This document shows positions 42,135-51,022 of a stretch of DNA of 64,000 bases, piece by piece. Each line of letters begins with the position of its first letter. The stretch's first letter is position 1. This stretch comes from Variovorax brevis (lineage in GTDB: Bacteria; Pseudomonadota; Gammaproteobacteria; Burkholderiales; Burkholderiaceae_C). The notes beneath the pieces were generated by a model that was not told where the DNA came from, ran no database searches, and was given only the letters and a program-made list of their open reading frames with translations. The stretch spans positions 362,516 through 426,515 of the forward strand of contig NZ_JASZYG010000008.1 of NCBI RefSeq assembly GCF_030317105.1, written 5' to 3'. Both the position numbers and the translations under genes were made by a program.

Positions 42135-42446
42135 TCAACCCTTGGCATCCGCTTCGCACTTCTTCATGAAGCTGGTCTTGGCGGCACCGGCCAGGGCCTT
42201 GCCGTTCTTGTCGACAGCCTTTGACGCGCACGTGGGTGCCATGGCAGCCTTGGAGTCTTTCTCGCACTTCTTGACGAAGCTGTTTTTGGCGGCGCCGTTG
42301 AGTTTCTTGTCGGCGGCTTGCATGTCGCAACTTGCACCCGGGGCGGCCGCTGCGGGTGCAGCAGGCGCGGCTGGTTTGTCTTGCGCCTGCGCGGCACCGA
42401 AGGAGAGGCAAAGGCTCAGGGCGAACAGGGGGAGGAGCTTTTTCAT
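42135..42446 (-). CDS. psiF: PsiF repeat protein
   Basis: Periplasmic protein of 103 residues with a signal peptide (KKLLPLFALSLCLSFGAAQAQ). The mature part has a short Ala/Pro-rich spacer and two PsiF repeats, each ending in a SFxKKCExDAK-like motif (NSFVKKCEKD and TSFMKKCEAD), plus conserved cysteines. In E. coli psiF is phosphate-starvation induced; its function is unknown and no Pho box is obvious here. Stands alone between the terminator and argS. Confidence 0.88.
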   Translation of the reverse strand: MKKLLPLFALSLCLSFGAAQAQDKPAAPAAPAAAAPGASCDMQAADKKLNGAAKNSFVKKCEKDSKAAMAPTCASKAVDKNGKALAGAAKTSFMKKCEADAKG

Positions 42447-42575
42447 GGTGTAGTTTCCTGTATGAAAGGTTTGTCACAAAAGCTGGCCCCGACCGGGGCT
42501 GTCCATCGTAACGGCGCAGCCCCGTCCCCGGATGACCGGCACACCCAGCGTTACAGGCGCCGGTAAAATCCCGCG

Positions 42576-44258
42576 ATGCTATTGGTCAAACAAGAACTGC
42601 TCGCAACGCTCGCGAGTACGCTCGAAACTCTCTCTCCTGGCGCCGGTGCCAAGGCGGCTTTCGAATCGCCCAAGGTCGCCGCCCACGGCGACTATGCAAG
42701 CACGGCTGCCATGCAGCTTGCCAAGCCGTTGCAGCGCAAGCCGCGCGAACTTGCAGAGCAAATCAGCGCCGCGTTGATGGCCACGCCGGCCTACGCGCAG
42801 TGGGTCGATGCCATCGAAATCGCCGGTCCCGGCTTCCTCAACATCCGCTTGAAGCCCTCCGCCAAGCAGCAAGTCGTGCGCGAAGTGCTGGCCGCCGGCG
42901 ACAAATTCGGCGTTCAAACCACCGGCCCCCAAGTGGGCGAGCGCGTGCTGGTCGAGTTCGTTTCAGCCAACCCCACGGGCCCGCTGCACGTGGGCCACGG
43001 CCGCCAAGCTGCGCTGGGCGATGCCATCTGCAACCTGCTCGCCACGCAGGGTGCCGACGTGTACCGCGAGTTCTATTACAACGACGCCGGCGTGCAGATC
43101 CAGACGCTGGCCAACAGCACGCAACTGCGCGCCAGGGGCCTGAAGCCGGGCGACGACGGCTGGCCCGAGCAGGCCTACAACGGCGACTACATCGGCGACA
43201 TCGCGCAGGACTTCCTTGCGAAGAAGACCGTCAAGTCCGACGACCGCGAATACACCGCCAGCGGCGACGTGAACGACCTCGATTCGATCCGCCAGTTCGC
43301 CGTTGCCTACCTGCGTCACGAGCAGGACCTGGACCTGAAGGCCTTCCAGGTCAAGTTCGACAACTACTACCTCGAGTCGAGCCTGTACACGAGCGGCCGG
43401 GTCGAATCGACCGTCAATCGCCTCGTGGAAAACGGCAAGACCTACGAGCAGGACGGCGCGCTGTGGCTCAAGTCCACCGACTACGGCGACGACAAGGACC
43501 GCGTCATGCGCAAGCAGGACGGCACGTACACCTACTTCGTGCCCGACGTGGCCTATCACGTGGCCAAGTGGGAGCGTGGCTTTCACAAGGTCGTGAACAT
43601 CCAGGGCACCGACCACCACGGCACCATCGCCCGTGTGCGTGCCGGCCTGCAGGCCGAAGGCGTCGGCATTCCGCAGGGCTACCCCGACTACGTGCTGCAC
43701 ACCATGGTGCGCGTGATGCGCGGCGGCGAGGAAGTGAAGATCAGCAAGCGCGCCGGCAGCTACGTCACCCTGCGCGACCTGATCGAATGGACCAGCACCG
43801 ATGCGGTGCGCTTCTTCCTGCTCAGCCGCAAGCCCGACACCGAATACACCTTCGACATCGACCTGGCGCTGGCGCAGAACAACGACAACCCCGTGTATTA
43901 CGTGCAGTACGCGCACGCCCGCATCTGCTCGGTGCTGGCGAACTGGGGCGGCGACGTGGCGGCATTGCGCGATGCGGACCTGTCGGCGCTCGACAGCCCG
44001 GCCGCGCAGTCGCTCATGCTCATGCTGGCCAAGTACCCGGCCATGCTCACCGGCGCGGCCGCCGACTTCGCGCCGCACGACGTCACCTTCTATTTGCGGG
44101 AACTGGCGGCCAGCTATCACAGCTACTACGATGCCGAACGCATCCTGGTGGATGACGAAGTCGTGAAGAAGGCCCGGCTGGCCCTTGTCGCCGCCACCGC
44201 GCAGGTGCTGCACAATGGCCTTGCGATTCTCGGCGTGAGTGCGCCGCGCAAGATGTGA
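42576..44258 (+). CDS. argS: arginyl-tRNA synthetase
   Basis: Charges tRNA-Arg in the cytoplasm. The 560-residue class I enzyme has the HIGH-like motif HVGHGR in SANPTGPLHVGHGRQAALGD near residue 140, and the KMSKS position is occupied by KISKRAG near residue 390, normal for many ArgS. The N-terminal Add-1 domain and the C-terminal anticodon-binding DALR domain ending LGVSAPRKM are complete. ATG at 42576. The downstream SPOR gene begins at its stop, so they are likely co-transcribed. Confidence 0.97.
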   Translation: MLLVKQELLATLASTLETLSPGAGAKAAFESPKVAAHGDYASTAAMQLAKPLQRKPRELAEQISAALMATPAYAQWVDAIEIAGPGFLNIRLKPSAKQQVVREVLAAGDKFGVQTTGPQVGERVLVEFVSANPTGPLHVGHGRQAALGDAICNLLATQGADVYREFYYNDAGVQIQTLANSTQLRARGLKPGDDGWPEQAYNGDYIGDIAQDFLAKKTVKSDDREYTASGDVNDLDSIRQFAVAYLRHEQDLDLKAFQVKFDNYYLESSLYTSGRVESTVNRLVENGKTYEQDGALWLKSTDYGDDKDRVMRKQDGTYTYFVPDVAYHVAKWERGFHKVVNIQGTDHHGTIARVRAGLQAEGVGIPQGYPDYVLHTMVRVMRGGEEVKISKRAGSYVTLRDLIEWTSTDAVRFFLLSRKPDTEYTFDIDLALAQNNDNPVYYVQYAHARICSVLANWGGDVAALRDADLSALDSPAAQSLMLMLAKYPAMLTGAAADFAPHDVTFYLRELAASYHSYYDAERILVDDEVVKKARLALVAATAQVLHNGLAILGVSAPRKM

Positions 44259-44269
44259 ACACGACAACC

Positions 44270-45028
44270 ATGAAGACAAGACAACGCGGCAACACCATCA
44301 TCGGCCTGATCATTGGCGTGGTGATCGGCCTGGGGGCTGCACTGGGCATTGCGGTGTACGTCACCAAGGTGCCGATTCCCTTCGTTTCCAAGACGCAACG
44401 TGCCGGCCCCGAGCAAGACGAGGCCGAGGCCCGCCGCAACCGCGACTGGGACCCCAATGGTCCGCTGGCGGGCAAGGCCGGGGCGGCCAAGGCGCCTCCC
44501 GCAGCCGCTGCTGCACCGGCGGCCACCACCGCGGCAGCGCCGGCCGTCACGCCAGCGACGCCCGCCACGACCGGGCCGGTGCCGGTCACGGTTGCCCCGA
44601 ACGCCGCCAACACCACGAACGGCACGTCGACGACCACCGCCGCCGCGCGGCCCAAGGCGCCCGTGCCCGCCGTCGTCAACACGCCGCCGCCGTCGGACGA
44701 TCCCATCGGCGACTTGGCGCGCTCGCGCACGGGCGGTGGCGCCTCGACCACCACCACGGCCGCGGCGCCTTCCGCCGCTCCGGGACCGGACCCGTTCATG
44801 TACTTCGTGCAGGCCGGCGCGTTCCGCAGCACGGAAGATGCAGAAGCCCAGCGCGCCAAGCTCTCGCTGATGGGCGTGGAAGCCAAGGTCACCGAGCGCG
44901 AGCAGGCCGGTCGCACCGTCTACCGGGTGCGCGCAGGCCCGTTCAACAAGAAGGACGACGCAGACAGGCTCAAGGATCGCCTGGACAGCGGCGGCCTCGA
45001 AGCTGCCCTCGTACGGGTTCAACGGTAG
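44270..45028 (+). CDS. SPOR domain protein (FtsN-like)
   Basis: Probable cell-division-associated membrane protein of 252 residues: short cytoplasmic start (MKTRQRGN), one membrane helix (TIIGLIIGVVIGLGAALGIAVYV), a long Ala/Pro/Thr-rich periplasmic linker, and a C-terminal SPOR domain (about 75 residues, FMYFVQAGAFRSTEDAEAQRAKL to AALVRVQ), which binds denuded peptidoglycan glycans. An in-frame GTG at 44255 overlaps the argS stop and would add five residues; neither start has a clear ribosome-binding site. FtsN-like layout is clear; the identity with FtsN itself is not. Confidence 0.86.
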   Translation: MKTRQRGNTIIGLIIGVVIGLGAALGIAVYVTKVPIPFVSKTQRAGPEQDEAEARRNRDWDPNGPLAGKAGAAKAPPAAAAAPAATTAAAPAVTPATPATTGPVPVTVAPNAANTTNGTSTTTAAARPKAPVPAVVNTPPPSDDPIGDLARSRTGGGASTTTTAAAPSAAPGPDPFMYFVQAGAFRSTEDAEAQRAKLSLMGVEAKVTEREQAGRTVYRVRAGPFNKKDDADRLKDRLDSGGLEAALVRVQR

Positions 45029-45131
45029 CCCCAAGGCGCCGCCCACCCGCGGGCGGGTACATTCAGGATCGTGCGGCGCGGAACTAAGCGTCGAATGTCA
45101 GTCTCTGTCAGCCGCACAGGAGAACCTATCA

Positions 45132-45788
45132 ATGAAACGTCGTGATTTTTCGCTGGCCGCCACGTCCCTGGGAATGGGGCTGTTGCCATTTGTTGCCACG
45201 CCAGCCCAGGCGCAGGCGGCCGCCTTTAAGGCCGGAACGGATTTCGTCGCGCTCGGAAAGCCCGCGCCCGTGGATGCGCCGGCTGGCAAGGTCGAGGTCG
45301 TCGAATTCTTTTCTTACAACTGCCCGCACTGCGCCGACTTCGAACCGGCGCTGGAAGCGTGGGTCAAGAAGCTGCCGTCCCAAGTCGCGTTTCGCCGGGT
45401 TCCCGTGCCCTTCGTCGGCAACGACATCGAGACCAAGCAGCGCCTTTATTACACGCTCGAGGCCATGGGCAAGGTCGATGAGTTCCAGCTCAAGATCTTC
45501 CAAGCGATCCACAAGCAGCGCCAGCCGCTGTTCGGCGACGCTGCCGTGCTCGACTGGGCGACCAAGCAGCCCGGCCTGGACGGCCAGAAGTTCGCGGAAA
45601 ACTTCAAGTCCTTCTCCGTCTCCAGCAAGGTCAAGCGGGCCGCGCAGCTCATGAACGCCTACCAGGTGAGCGGCGTTCCCGCTTTCGGCGTGGCCGGTCG
45701 CTGGTATGTGGACGGCGAATTGGCGCGCAGCATGGAGCGCGCCCTCCAGATCACCGACTACCTGGTGAGCGAAGCGCGCAAGGCTTGA
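45132..45788 (+). CDS. dsbA: thiol:disulfide interchange protein DsbA
   Basis: Periplasmic oxidant that introduces disulfide bonds. The 218-residue precursor has a signal sequence starting KRRDFSLAATSLGMGLL and ending near AQA, then a thioredoxin fold with the active site C64-P-H-C67 in FFSYNCPHCADF and a cis-proline in SGVPAFGV. ATG has AGGAGA 8 bases upstream. A strong terminator follows at 45815. The twin basic start is KRR, not a clear Tat motif, although Tat export cannot be excluded. The partner dsbB is not in the window. Confidence 0.95.
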   Translation: MKRRDFSLAATSLGMGLLPFVATPAQAQAAAFKAGTDFVALGKPAPVDAPAGKVEVVEFFSYNCPHCADFEPALEAWVKKLPSQVAFRRVPVPFVGNDIETKQRLYYTLEAMGKVDEFQLKIFQAIHKQRQPLFGDAAVLDWATKQPGLDGQKFAENFKSFSVSSKVKRAAQLMNAYQVSGVPAFGVAGRWYVDGELARSMERALQITDYLVSEARKA

Positions 45789-45814
45789 CTGCCAAATTGA
45801 GGTTGCGCAACAAC

Positions 45815-45837
45815 AAGCCCGCATCTGCGGGCTTTTT
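45815..45837 (+). terminator. intrinsic terminator after dsbA
   Basis: AAGCCCGC-ATCT-GCGGGCTT forms an 8-bp stem with a tetraloop, followed by a run of Ts. It separates dsbA from the lptA operon. Confidence 0.9.
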
Positions 45838-45891
45838 CGTCTGGGCTTCGCCATTTGGCCCCTACAATCGTTGAGCAAGTTTCGTGCCTTT

Positions 45892-46572
45892 ATGACCCGA
45901 CGATCCGCCTACCCCCTGAACATCGACCGTTTGAGTCGTCCCGGCCGCGCCGTTCTGTGTGCGCTGGCACTGGCCGGCGCCGGCTTGGCGGCCCATGCCG
46001 AAAAGGCGGACCGCGCCAAGCCGATGAACATCGAGGCCGACTCGATGCGCTACGACGACCTGAAGCAGGCCAGCGTCTTCAACGGCAAGGTGGTGGTAAC
46101 CAAGGGCACCATCGTGATCCGCGGAACACGCATCGACGTGCGGCAGGACCCGGAGGGCTATCAGTTCGGCGTGGTCACGGCCGAGCCCGGCAAGCTGGCT
46201 TATTTCAAGCAAAAGCGCGACGCGCCGGGCGACGAGTGGATCGAGGGCGAGGCCGACCGCATCGAATACGACAGCCGCGCGGACAACGTCAAGTTCATCG
46301 GCCACGCCGTCATGCGTCGCCTGCTGGGCGCGACCGTCAACGACGAAACCACGGGCCCGCTCATCGTGTACGACCAGAGCAACGACACCTTCAGCGTCAA
46401 CGGTGCCCCGCCGGCGCCCGGTGCAGCCCCGGCCGGTGGCGGCCGCGTGAGGGCCATCATGACGCCGCGCCCGGCCGTTGGCGGCGCGCCTGCCGCCGCG
46501 CCCGCGGCCACGCCGGCACCCGGCAAGGGCCTGCGCCCCAGCACGACTTTGGGTGGAGAGGGCGCCAAGTGA
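45892..46572 (+). CDS. lptA: LPS transport periplasmic protein LptA
   Basis: Periplasmic bridge protein carrying lipopolysaccharide to the outer membrane. The 226-residue precursor has a basic N-terminus and hydrophobic core (RAVLCALALAGAGLAAHA), then the OstA beta-jellyroll with MNIEADSMRYDDLKQASVFNGKV and WIEGEADRIEYDSRADNVKFIGHA. The last 50 residues are a Pro/Ala/Gly-rich tail. ATG at 45892 is preferred; a TTG at 45871 is in frame. Its stop overlaps the lptB GTG, so translation is coupled. LptC and KdsC/KdsD genes, which often precede it, are not found here. Confidence 0.93.
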   Translation: MTRRSAYPLNIDRLSRPGRAVLCALALAGAGLAAHAEKADRAKPMNIEADSMRYDDLKQASVFNGKVVVTKGTIVIRGTRIDVRQDPEGYQFGVVTAEPGKLAYFKQKRDAPGDEWIEGEADRIEYDSRADNVKFIGHAVMRRLLGATVNDETTGPLIVYDQSNDTFSVNGAPPAPGAAPAGGGRVRAIMTPRPAVGGAPAAAPAATPAPGKGLRPSTTLGGEGAK

Positions 46573-47357
46573 TCGAATCAGCTTCCGTCGTCAACGGCAA
46601 CTCCGGCAGCCGCCTGGAAGCCCGGGGCCTGCAAAAGTCCTACGGCAGCCGCATGGTGGTCAAGGACGTGTCGCTGGGCGTGCAAAAGGGCGAAGTGGTC
46701 GGGCTGCTGGGGCCCAACGGCGCCGGCAAGACGACCTCGTTCTACATGATCGTGGGGCTGGTTCGGGCCGACGATGGCGAGATCACCATCGACGGCGAGC
46801 ACATCGCCCACATGCCCATCCACCGCCGCGCGCGCATGGGCCTGAGCTATCTGCCGCAGGAAGCCTCCATCTTCCGCAAGCTGAACGTGGCCGACAACGT
46901 GCGCGCCGTGCTCGAGTTGCAACACGAAGTCGACGAGCATGGCCGCGCGGTGCCCTTGTCGAAGCAGCGCATGGACGAGCGGCTGGAAGAGCTGCTGGCC
47001 GACCTGCGGGTGGACCACCTGCGCGATTCACCGGCGCTGGCGCTGTCCGGCGGCGAGCGCCGGCGCGTGGAAATCGCACGCGCCCTGGCCACGCAGCCGC
47101 GCTTCATCCTGCTGGACGAGCCTTTCGCGGGGATCGACCCGATTGCGGTGATCGAGATCCAGCGGATCATCAGTTTTTTGAAAGAACGTGGAATTGGTGT
47201 GCTAATCACCGACCACAACGTGCGTGAAACGCTGGGCATCTGCGATCACGCTTACATCATCAGCGACGGGCACGTGCTGGCACAAGGCACGCCATCGGAG
47301 ATCGTCGACAACGCCGATGTACGCAGGGTGTACCTCGGCGAGCATTTCCGTATGTAG
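46569..47357 (+). CDS. lptB: LPS export ABC transporter ATP-binding protein LptB
   Basis: Cytoplasmic ATPase powering LPS extraction with LptFG. The 262-residue protein has Walker A GPNGAGKTT, the LptB-type Q-loop region SYLPQEASIFRKL, signature LSGGERRRVEIARAL, Walker B FILLDEPFAGIDP and the switch histidine in TDHNVRETL. Starts at GTG 46569, overlapping the lptA stop; the N-terminal 16 residues before LEARGLQKSYG are an unconserved extension. rpoN follows after 14 bases, the conserved Burkholderiales order. Confidence 0.96.
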   Translation: MIESASVVNGNSGSRLEARGLQKSYGSRMVVKDVSLGVQKGEVVGLLGPNGAGKTTSFYMIVGLVRADDGEITIDGEHIAHMPIHRRARMGLSYLPQEASIFRKLNVADNVRAVLELQHEVDEHGRAVPLSKQRMDERLEELLADLRVDHLRDSPALALSGGERRRVEIARALATQPRFILLDEPFAGIDPIAVIEIQRIISFLKERGIGVLITDHNVRETLGICDHAYIISDGHVLAQGTPSEIVDNADVRRVYLGEHFRM

Positions 47358-47371
47358 GGGCACAGTTCGCG

Positions 47372-48964
47372 ATGAAGCAAGGTCTCTCGCTGCGCGTATC
47401 GCAGCATCTCGCGCTGACACCGCAATTGCAGCAGTCGATCCGGCTGTTGCAGCTGTCGACGCTTGAACTGAGCCAGGAGGTCGAGCAGATGCTCGACGAA
47501 AACCCGTTCCTCGAACGCACGGCCGACGAAGCGCCGCGCGAGGAATTCGGGCTGGAGCGTGAAGACACGCAGATTGCACGCGACGTGCGCGACGAGGAAT
47601 CGGCTGCCGTCTCGGTGATGAACGGCGCGGATGGCGTGAGCACCGTCGCCACGCAGGACGCCGACGTCACCACGGCCGACACGCCCAACGACGTGGTCGA
47701 CCATGAGCCCGATTGGGAAGGCGACGGCACCGTCGACATCGCGCCGGACGACAGCGAATGGGGCAGCGACGCGCCCGCCCGCGCCAACAACCTGGGCGAC
47801 GACAGCGAACGCGCCGACGCCACCGAACTGGCGCGCAGCCAGGAATCGCTGCAGGCCTTCCTGCACCGGCAGGCGCTGTCGCTGCGCCTGGGCGAAGTGG
47901 ACCGCGCCGCGCTGCGCTTTTTGATCGAATCGCTGAACGACGACGGGTATCTCGAAGACTCGCTGCCGGCGCTGGCCTCCGGCTTGGCGGGCGACGACAA
48001 CGACCAGTTCGACGACCTGGTGCATCGCTTCCAGATGGCGCTGGGCCTGCTGCAGAGCCTGGAGCCCGCGGGCGTCGGCGCGCGCGACCTGGGCGAGTGC
48101 CTTGCCATCCAGGTGCGTGCATTGCAAGGGCAGGACGACTCCGAAGCCATGGCCGAGGTCTATCGCACGGCGCTGGGCATCTGCAAGCAGCCGATGACGC
48201 TGCTGGCGCGGCGCGACTTCAAGCGCCTGGCCACGCTCACGCGCAGCAACGAAGAGACCGTGCGCACCGCGATGCAGCTCATCGCGCGTCTGGAGCCCAA
48301 GCCGGGTCGACGTTTCGTGGACGTGGAGCGCAACGTGATCGTGCCGGACGTCATCGTCACGCGCATGGGCCGGGGCACCAACGTCAAGTTCCGCGTGCAG
48401 CTCAACCCCGACGTGATGCCGCGCCTGCGCGTGCACGACATCTACGCCGGCGCGCTCAAAGCGCACAAGGGTGAAGGCAGCCAGGCGCTGTCGCAGCGGC
48501 TGCAGGAGGCGCGCTGGTTCATCAAGAACATCCAGCAGCGCTTTGACACCATCCTGCGCGTGTCCAACGCCATCGTGGACCGGCAGAAGAACTTCTTCGT
48601 GCACGGCGAGTTGGCCATGCGACCGCTGGTGCTGCGCGAAATCGCGGACGAGCTGGGGCTGCATGAATCGACCATCAGCCGCGTGACCACCGCCAAGTAC
48701 ATGGCGACGCCTTTCGGCACGGTGGAGCTCAAGTACTTCTTCGGCTCGGCATTGGGCACCGAGACCGGCGGCAACGCGTCGAGCACGGCGGTGCGCGCGC
48801 TCATCAAGCAGTTCGTGAGCTCGGAAGACCTGAGGAAGCCGCTGAGCGACAGCCAGCTGTCTGACATGCTGAAGGAGCAGGGCATTGAATGCGCGCGGCG
48901 CACGGTTGCGAAGTACCGCGAGGCGTTGCGCATCGCGCCGGCCAATCTGCGCAAGGCGCTCTAA
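47372..48964 (+). CDS. rpoN: RNA polymerase sigma-54 factor
   Basis: Alternative sigma factor for enhancer-dependent promoters (nitrogen, transport and other genes). The 530-residue protein has the glutamine-rich activator-interacting region I (SLRVSQHLALTPQLQQSIRLLQLST), an acidic region II that is longer than in E. coli (about residues 50-150, rich in Asp and Glu), the core-binding region, the HTH (ESTISRVTTAKYM) and the RpoN box ARRTVAKYRE near the end. E. coli RpoN is 477 residues; the excess is in region II. AGGGG precedes the ATG. The usual downstream hpf/ptsN genes are not present. Confidence 0.97.
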   Translation: MKQGLSLRVSQHLALTPQLQQSIRLLQLSTLELSQEVEQMLDENPFLERTADEAPREEFGLEREDTQIARDVRDEESAAVSVMNGADGVSTVATQDADVTTADTPNDVVDHEPDWEGDGTVDIAPDDSEWGSDAPARANNLGDDSERADATELARSQESLQAFLHRQALSLRLGEVDRAALRFLIESLNDDGYLEDSLPALASGLAGDDNDQFDDLVHRFQMALGLLQSLEPAGVGARDLGECLAIQVRALQGQDDSEAMAEVYRTALGICKQPMTLLARRDFKRLATLTRSNEETVRTAMQLIARLEPKPGRRFVDVERNVIVPDVIVTRMGRGTNVKFRVQLNPDVMPRLRVHDIYAGALKAHKGEGSQALSQRLQEARWFIKNIQQRFDTILRVSNAIVDRQKNFFVHGELAMRPLVLREIADELGLHESTISRVTTAKYMATPFGTVELKYFFGSALGTETGGNASSTAVRALIKQFVSSEDLRKPLSDSQLSDMLKEQGIECARRTVAKYREALRIAPANLRKAL

Positions 48965-49015
48965 GAGTTCTTGCTCGCTCGCCCTCCGGGGCCTTGCTCC
49001 TCGCGCTTCGGGTTT

Positions 49016-49135
49016 TGCTCCCTCGCCCCTCCGGGGAGAGGGTTGGGGTGAGGGGCATGGGCCGTGGATCGACCACGCGCTATCAACCGCCCGGTGCCCT
49101 CACCCCCGCCCTCTCCCGGAGGGAGAGGGAGCAAG
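49016..49135. repeat. REP-like inverted repeat of about 40-bp arms
   Basis: Arm one (49016-49055) and arm two (49096-49135) are inverted copies with a few mismatches, separated by 40 bases. Each arm is built around CCCTCTCCC and GGGGTGAGGG-type motifs. It fills most of the 295-base gap between rpoN and the BASS gene. Repeats with these motifs are common between genes of GC-rich proteobacteria; it could form a long cruciform or RNA hairpin that terminates rpoN transcripts. Confidence 0.8.
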
Positions 49136-49259
49136 AACGAAGAGATGCGGGTAAGCAGCGTCAGGAATTACCCCCGATATGGAAGCTTCGTGACAGTCCC
49201 CGCCACGCACGCTTCCTACATTAGCCTGTTCCCCATCCGTTCCCCAGGAAATCCTTCAG

Positions 49260-50141
49260 ATGCAAGACAGCGCACTGGCCACCATCGGCCTTCCCTTGGC
49301 ACTCGCCATCATCATGCTGGGGCTGGGCTTGCACCTGCGGGTGGAAGACTTCAAGCGCATCCTGGTCCAGCCCAAGGCGATCCTCGTGGGCCTGCTGTGC
49401 CAGGTGCTGCTGCTGCCGGCCCTGTGCTTCTTCCTCGTGAAGCTGCTTGGCCTGCCTCCCGAACTGGCCGTGGGCATGATGCTGCTGGCCGCATCGCCCG
49501 GCGGCATCACCGCGAACTTGTATTCGCACCTCTTCAAGGGCGACGTGGCGTTGAACATTTCGCTCACGGCCATCAACAGCGTGCTGGCCATCGTCAGCAT
49601 TCCGCTGATCGTCAACTTCGCGCTGAGCAGCTTCATGGGCAGCCAGGCCTACATTCCGCTTCAGTTCCAGAAGACGCTGGAAGTCATCGGCCTGGTGCTG
49701 ACGCCGGTCGCCATCGGCATGGTCATTCACGCGAAGTTTCCGCGCTTCTCGGCCCGCATGGACAAGCCGGTGAAGGTCGCTTCTTCGCTGATCCTGGCGC
49801 TGCTGATCGTTTCGATCCTCGTGCGCGAGCGGGCGATTCTCGCCAGCAGCCTGCAGACCGTCGGCACCGCCGCGCTCATCTTCAACCTTGCCAGCATGCT
49901 GGTGGGCTACTACGTCGGCAAGCTCACGCGCCTGACGGAAGGACAGAGCCGCGCCATCGCCTTCGAGATCGGCATCCACAACAGCACGCTGGCCATCTAC
50001 CTCGCGCTGGCGGTGCTGAAGAACGGCGCCATGTCCATCGCGCCGGCCATCTACGGCCTGCTGATGTTTTTCACGGCGGCGGCCTTCGGCTGGTGGGTGT
50101 CGCGCCGGCCCGCCGATGCGCTGGTGACCTCGCAGCGTTGA
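49260..50141 (+). CDS. bile acid:sodium symporter (BASS) family transporter
   Basis: Inner-membrane sodium symporter-like protein of 293 residues with about nine hydrophobic segments. Conserved BASS motifs: LAIIMLGLGLHLRVEDFKRI near the start, MLLAASPGGITANLYSHLFKGDVALNISLTAINS (sodium-site region, cited by its ends) and EIGIHNSTLAIYLAL. ATG has AGGAAA about 9 bases upstream. Actual substrates in bacteria vary (bile acids, pantoate, other organic acids), so none is claimed. Converges on the glyoxalase gene. Confidence 0.92.
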   Translation: MQDSALATIGLPLALAIIMLGLGLHLRVEDFKRILVQPKAILVGLLCQVLLLPALCFFLVKLLGLPPELAVGMMLLAASPGGITANLYSHLFKGDVALNISLTAINSVLAIVSIPLIVNFALSSFMGSQAYIPLQFQKTLEVIGLVLTPVAIGMVIHAKFPRFSARMDKPVKVASSLILALLIVSILVRERAILASSLQTVGTAALIFNLASMLVGYYVGKLTRLTEGQSRAIAFEIGIHNSTLAIYLALAVLKNGAMSIAPAIYGLLMFFTAAAFGWWVSRRPADALVTSQR

Positions 50142-50159
50142 TCAGCAGGCGCGAGCGCC

Positions 50160-50951
50160 TCACCACTTGTTGCGCAACTCGCGCAGCTTGACGAACACCG
50201 TCTTCGCGTCCGGGTTCCCGGGCAGGTCCGGGAACTCCTTGCGAAGCACCGCGATGAGGCTCGGGCTCGACAGGCGCAGGAAGGTGTTGAAGAGTTTTTC
50301 CTCGCGCAGCGTCGTGACGCGCGACTGCGCCGGGTCGTGCTCCGTCACCTCGGGCAGCAGCGCCTTTGCCGCAGCGTTGTCGGGCTCGCGCGCCAGCGTG
50401 AAGCGCAGGTTGTTCTCGATGTAGTCGTGGCCGGGGTACACGCGCGTGTCCTCGGGCAATTTGGCCAACTGGTCGACGAAGGTGGTGTAGAGGTCGTTCA
50501 CGTTGCCGCCGTTGTGCACGTTGCCCGCGCCGGCGTTGAACAGCGTGTCGCCCGAGAACAGGGCCGGCTGCTCGGTGTGCGAGCGCAGGCAGATGTGGCA
50601 CATCGTGTGGCCGGGCGTGTCCATGCACTCGAGCTCCACCGTCTTGCCGACCTTGATGATGTCGCCCGCCTTCACACCGCGGTCCATGCCCTCGATGCGC
50701 GAGCCCGCCTTGTGGTGCCCGATCACCTTGGCCCCGGTCGCCGCGACGACGGCCGCGTTGCCGCCGGTGTGGTCATGGTGCTCGTGCGTGTTGAGGATCT
50801 GCGTGATCTCCCAGCCCTTCGCCTTCGCCGCCGCCAGGCACTTCTGATGGTCCAGCGGATCGATGGCCAGCGCCTCGCCGCTCTCGGGACACACGATCAG
50901 GTAGTTGTAGTTGCGGTAGGCGTTGCCTGTCCAGATGCGCTCGACGATCAT
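50160..50951 (-). CDS. gloB: hydroxyacylglutathione hydrolase (glyoxalase II) family
   Basis: Metallo-beta-lactamase-fold hydrolase of 263 residues that probably splits S-lactoylglutathione to lactate and glutathione. Metal motif THEHHDHTGG near residue 56, CMDTPGHTMCH, SGDTLFNAGAGN and the HAGH-type C-terminus with EEKLFNTFLR, where GloB enzymes read EKxxNPFLR. The ATG at 50949-50951 starts the family-typical IVERIW sequence. Glutathione synthesis genes are in the same window, and this enzyme would depend on glutathione. A related thioester hydrolase role is possible. Confidence 0.85.
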   Translation of the reverse strand: MIVERIWTGNAYRNYNYLIVCPESGEALAIDPLDHQKCLAAAKAKGWEITQILNTHEHHDHTGGNAAVVAATGAKVIGHHKAGSRIEGMDRGVKAGDIIKVGKTVELECMDTPGHTMCHICLRSHTEQPALFSGDTLFNAGAGNVHNGGNVNDLYTTFVDQLAKLPEDTRVYPGHDYIENNLRFTLAREPDNAAAKALLPEVTEHDPAQSRVTTLREEKLFNTFLRLSSPSLIAVLRKEFPDLPGNPDAKTVFVKLRELRNKW

Positions 50952-51022
50952 GGGGTGCTCCAGTGTGTCGCGCAATGGTAGCGACGGCACGCCGCGCTTG
51001 CATGGAGAACGCTGGTCGCGCG

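Noticed and set aside
48889..49224. Open frame running from the rpoN end through the inverted repeat
   Set aside because: Made by repeat DNA and the rpoN shadow; low-complexity Pro/Arg-rich product.
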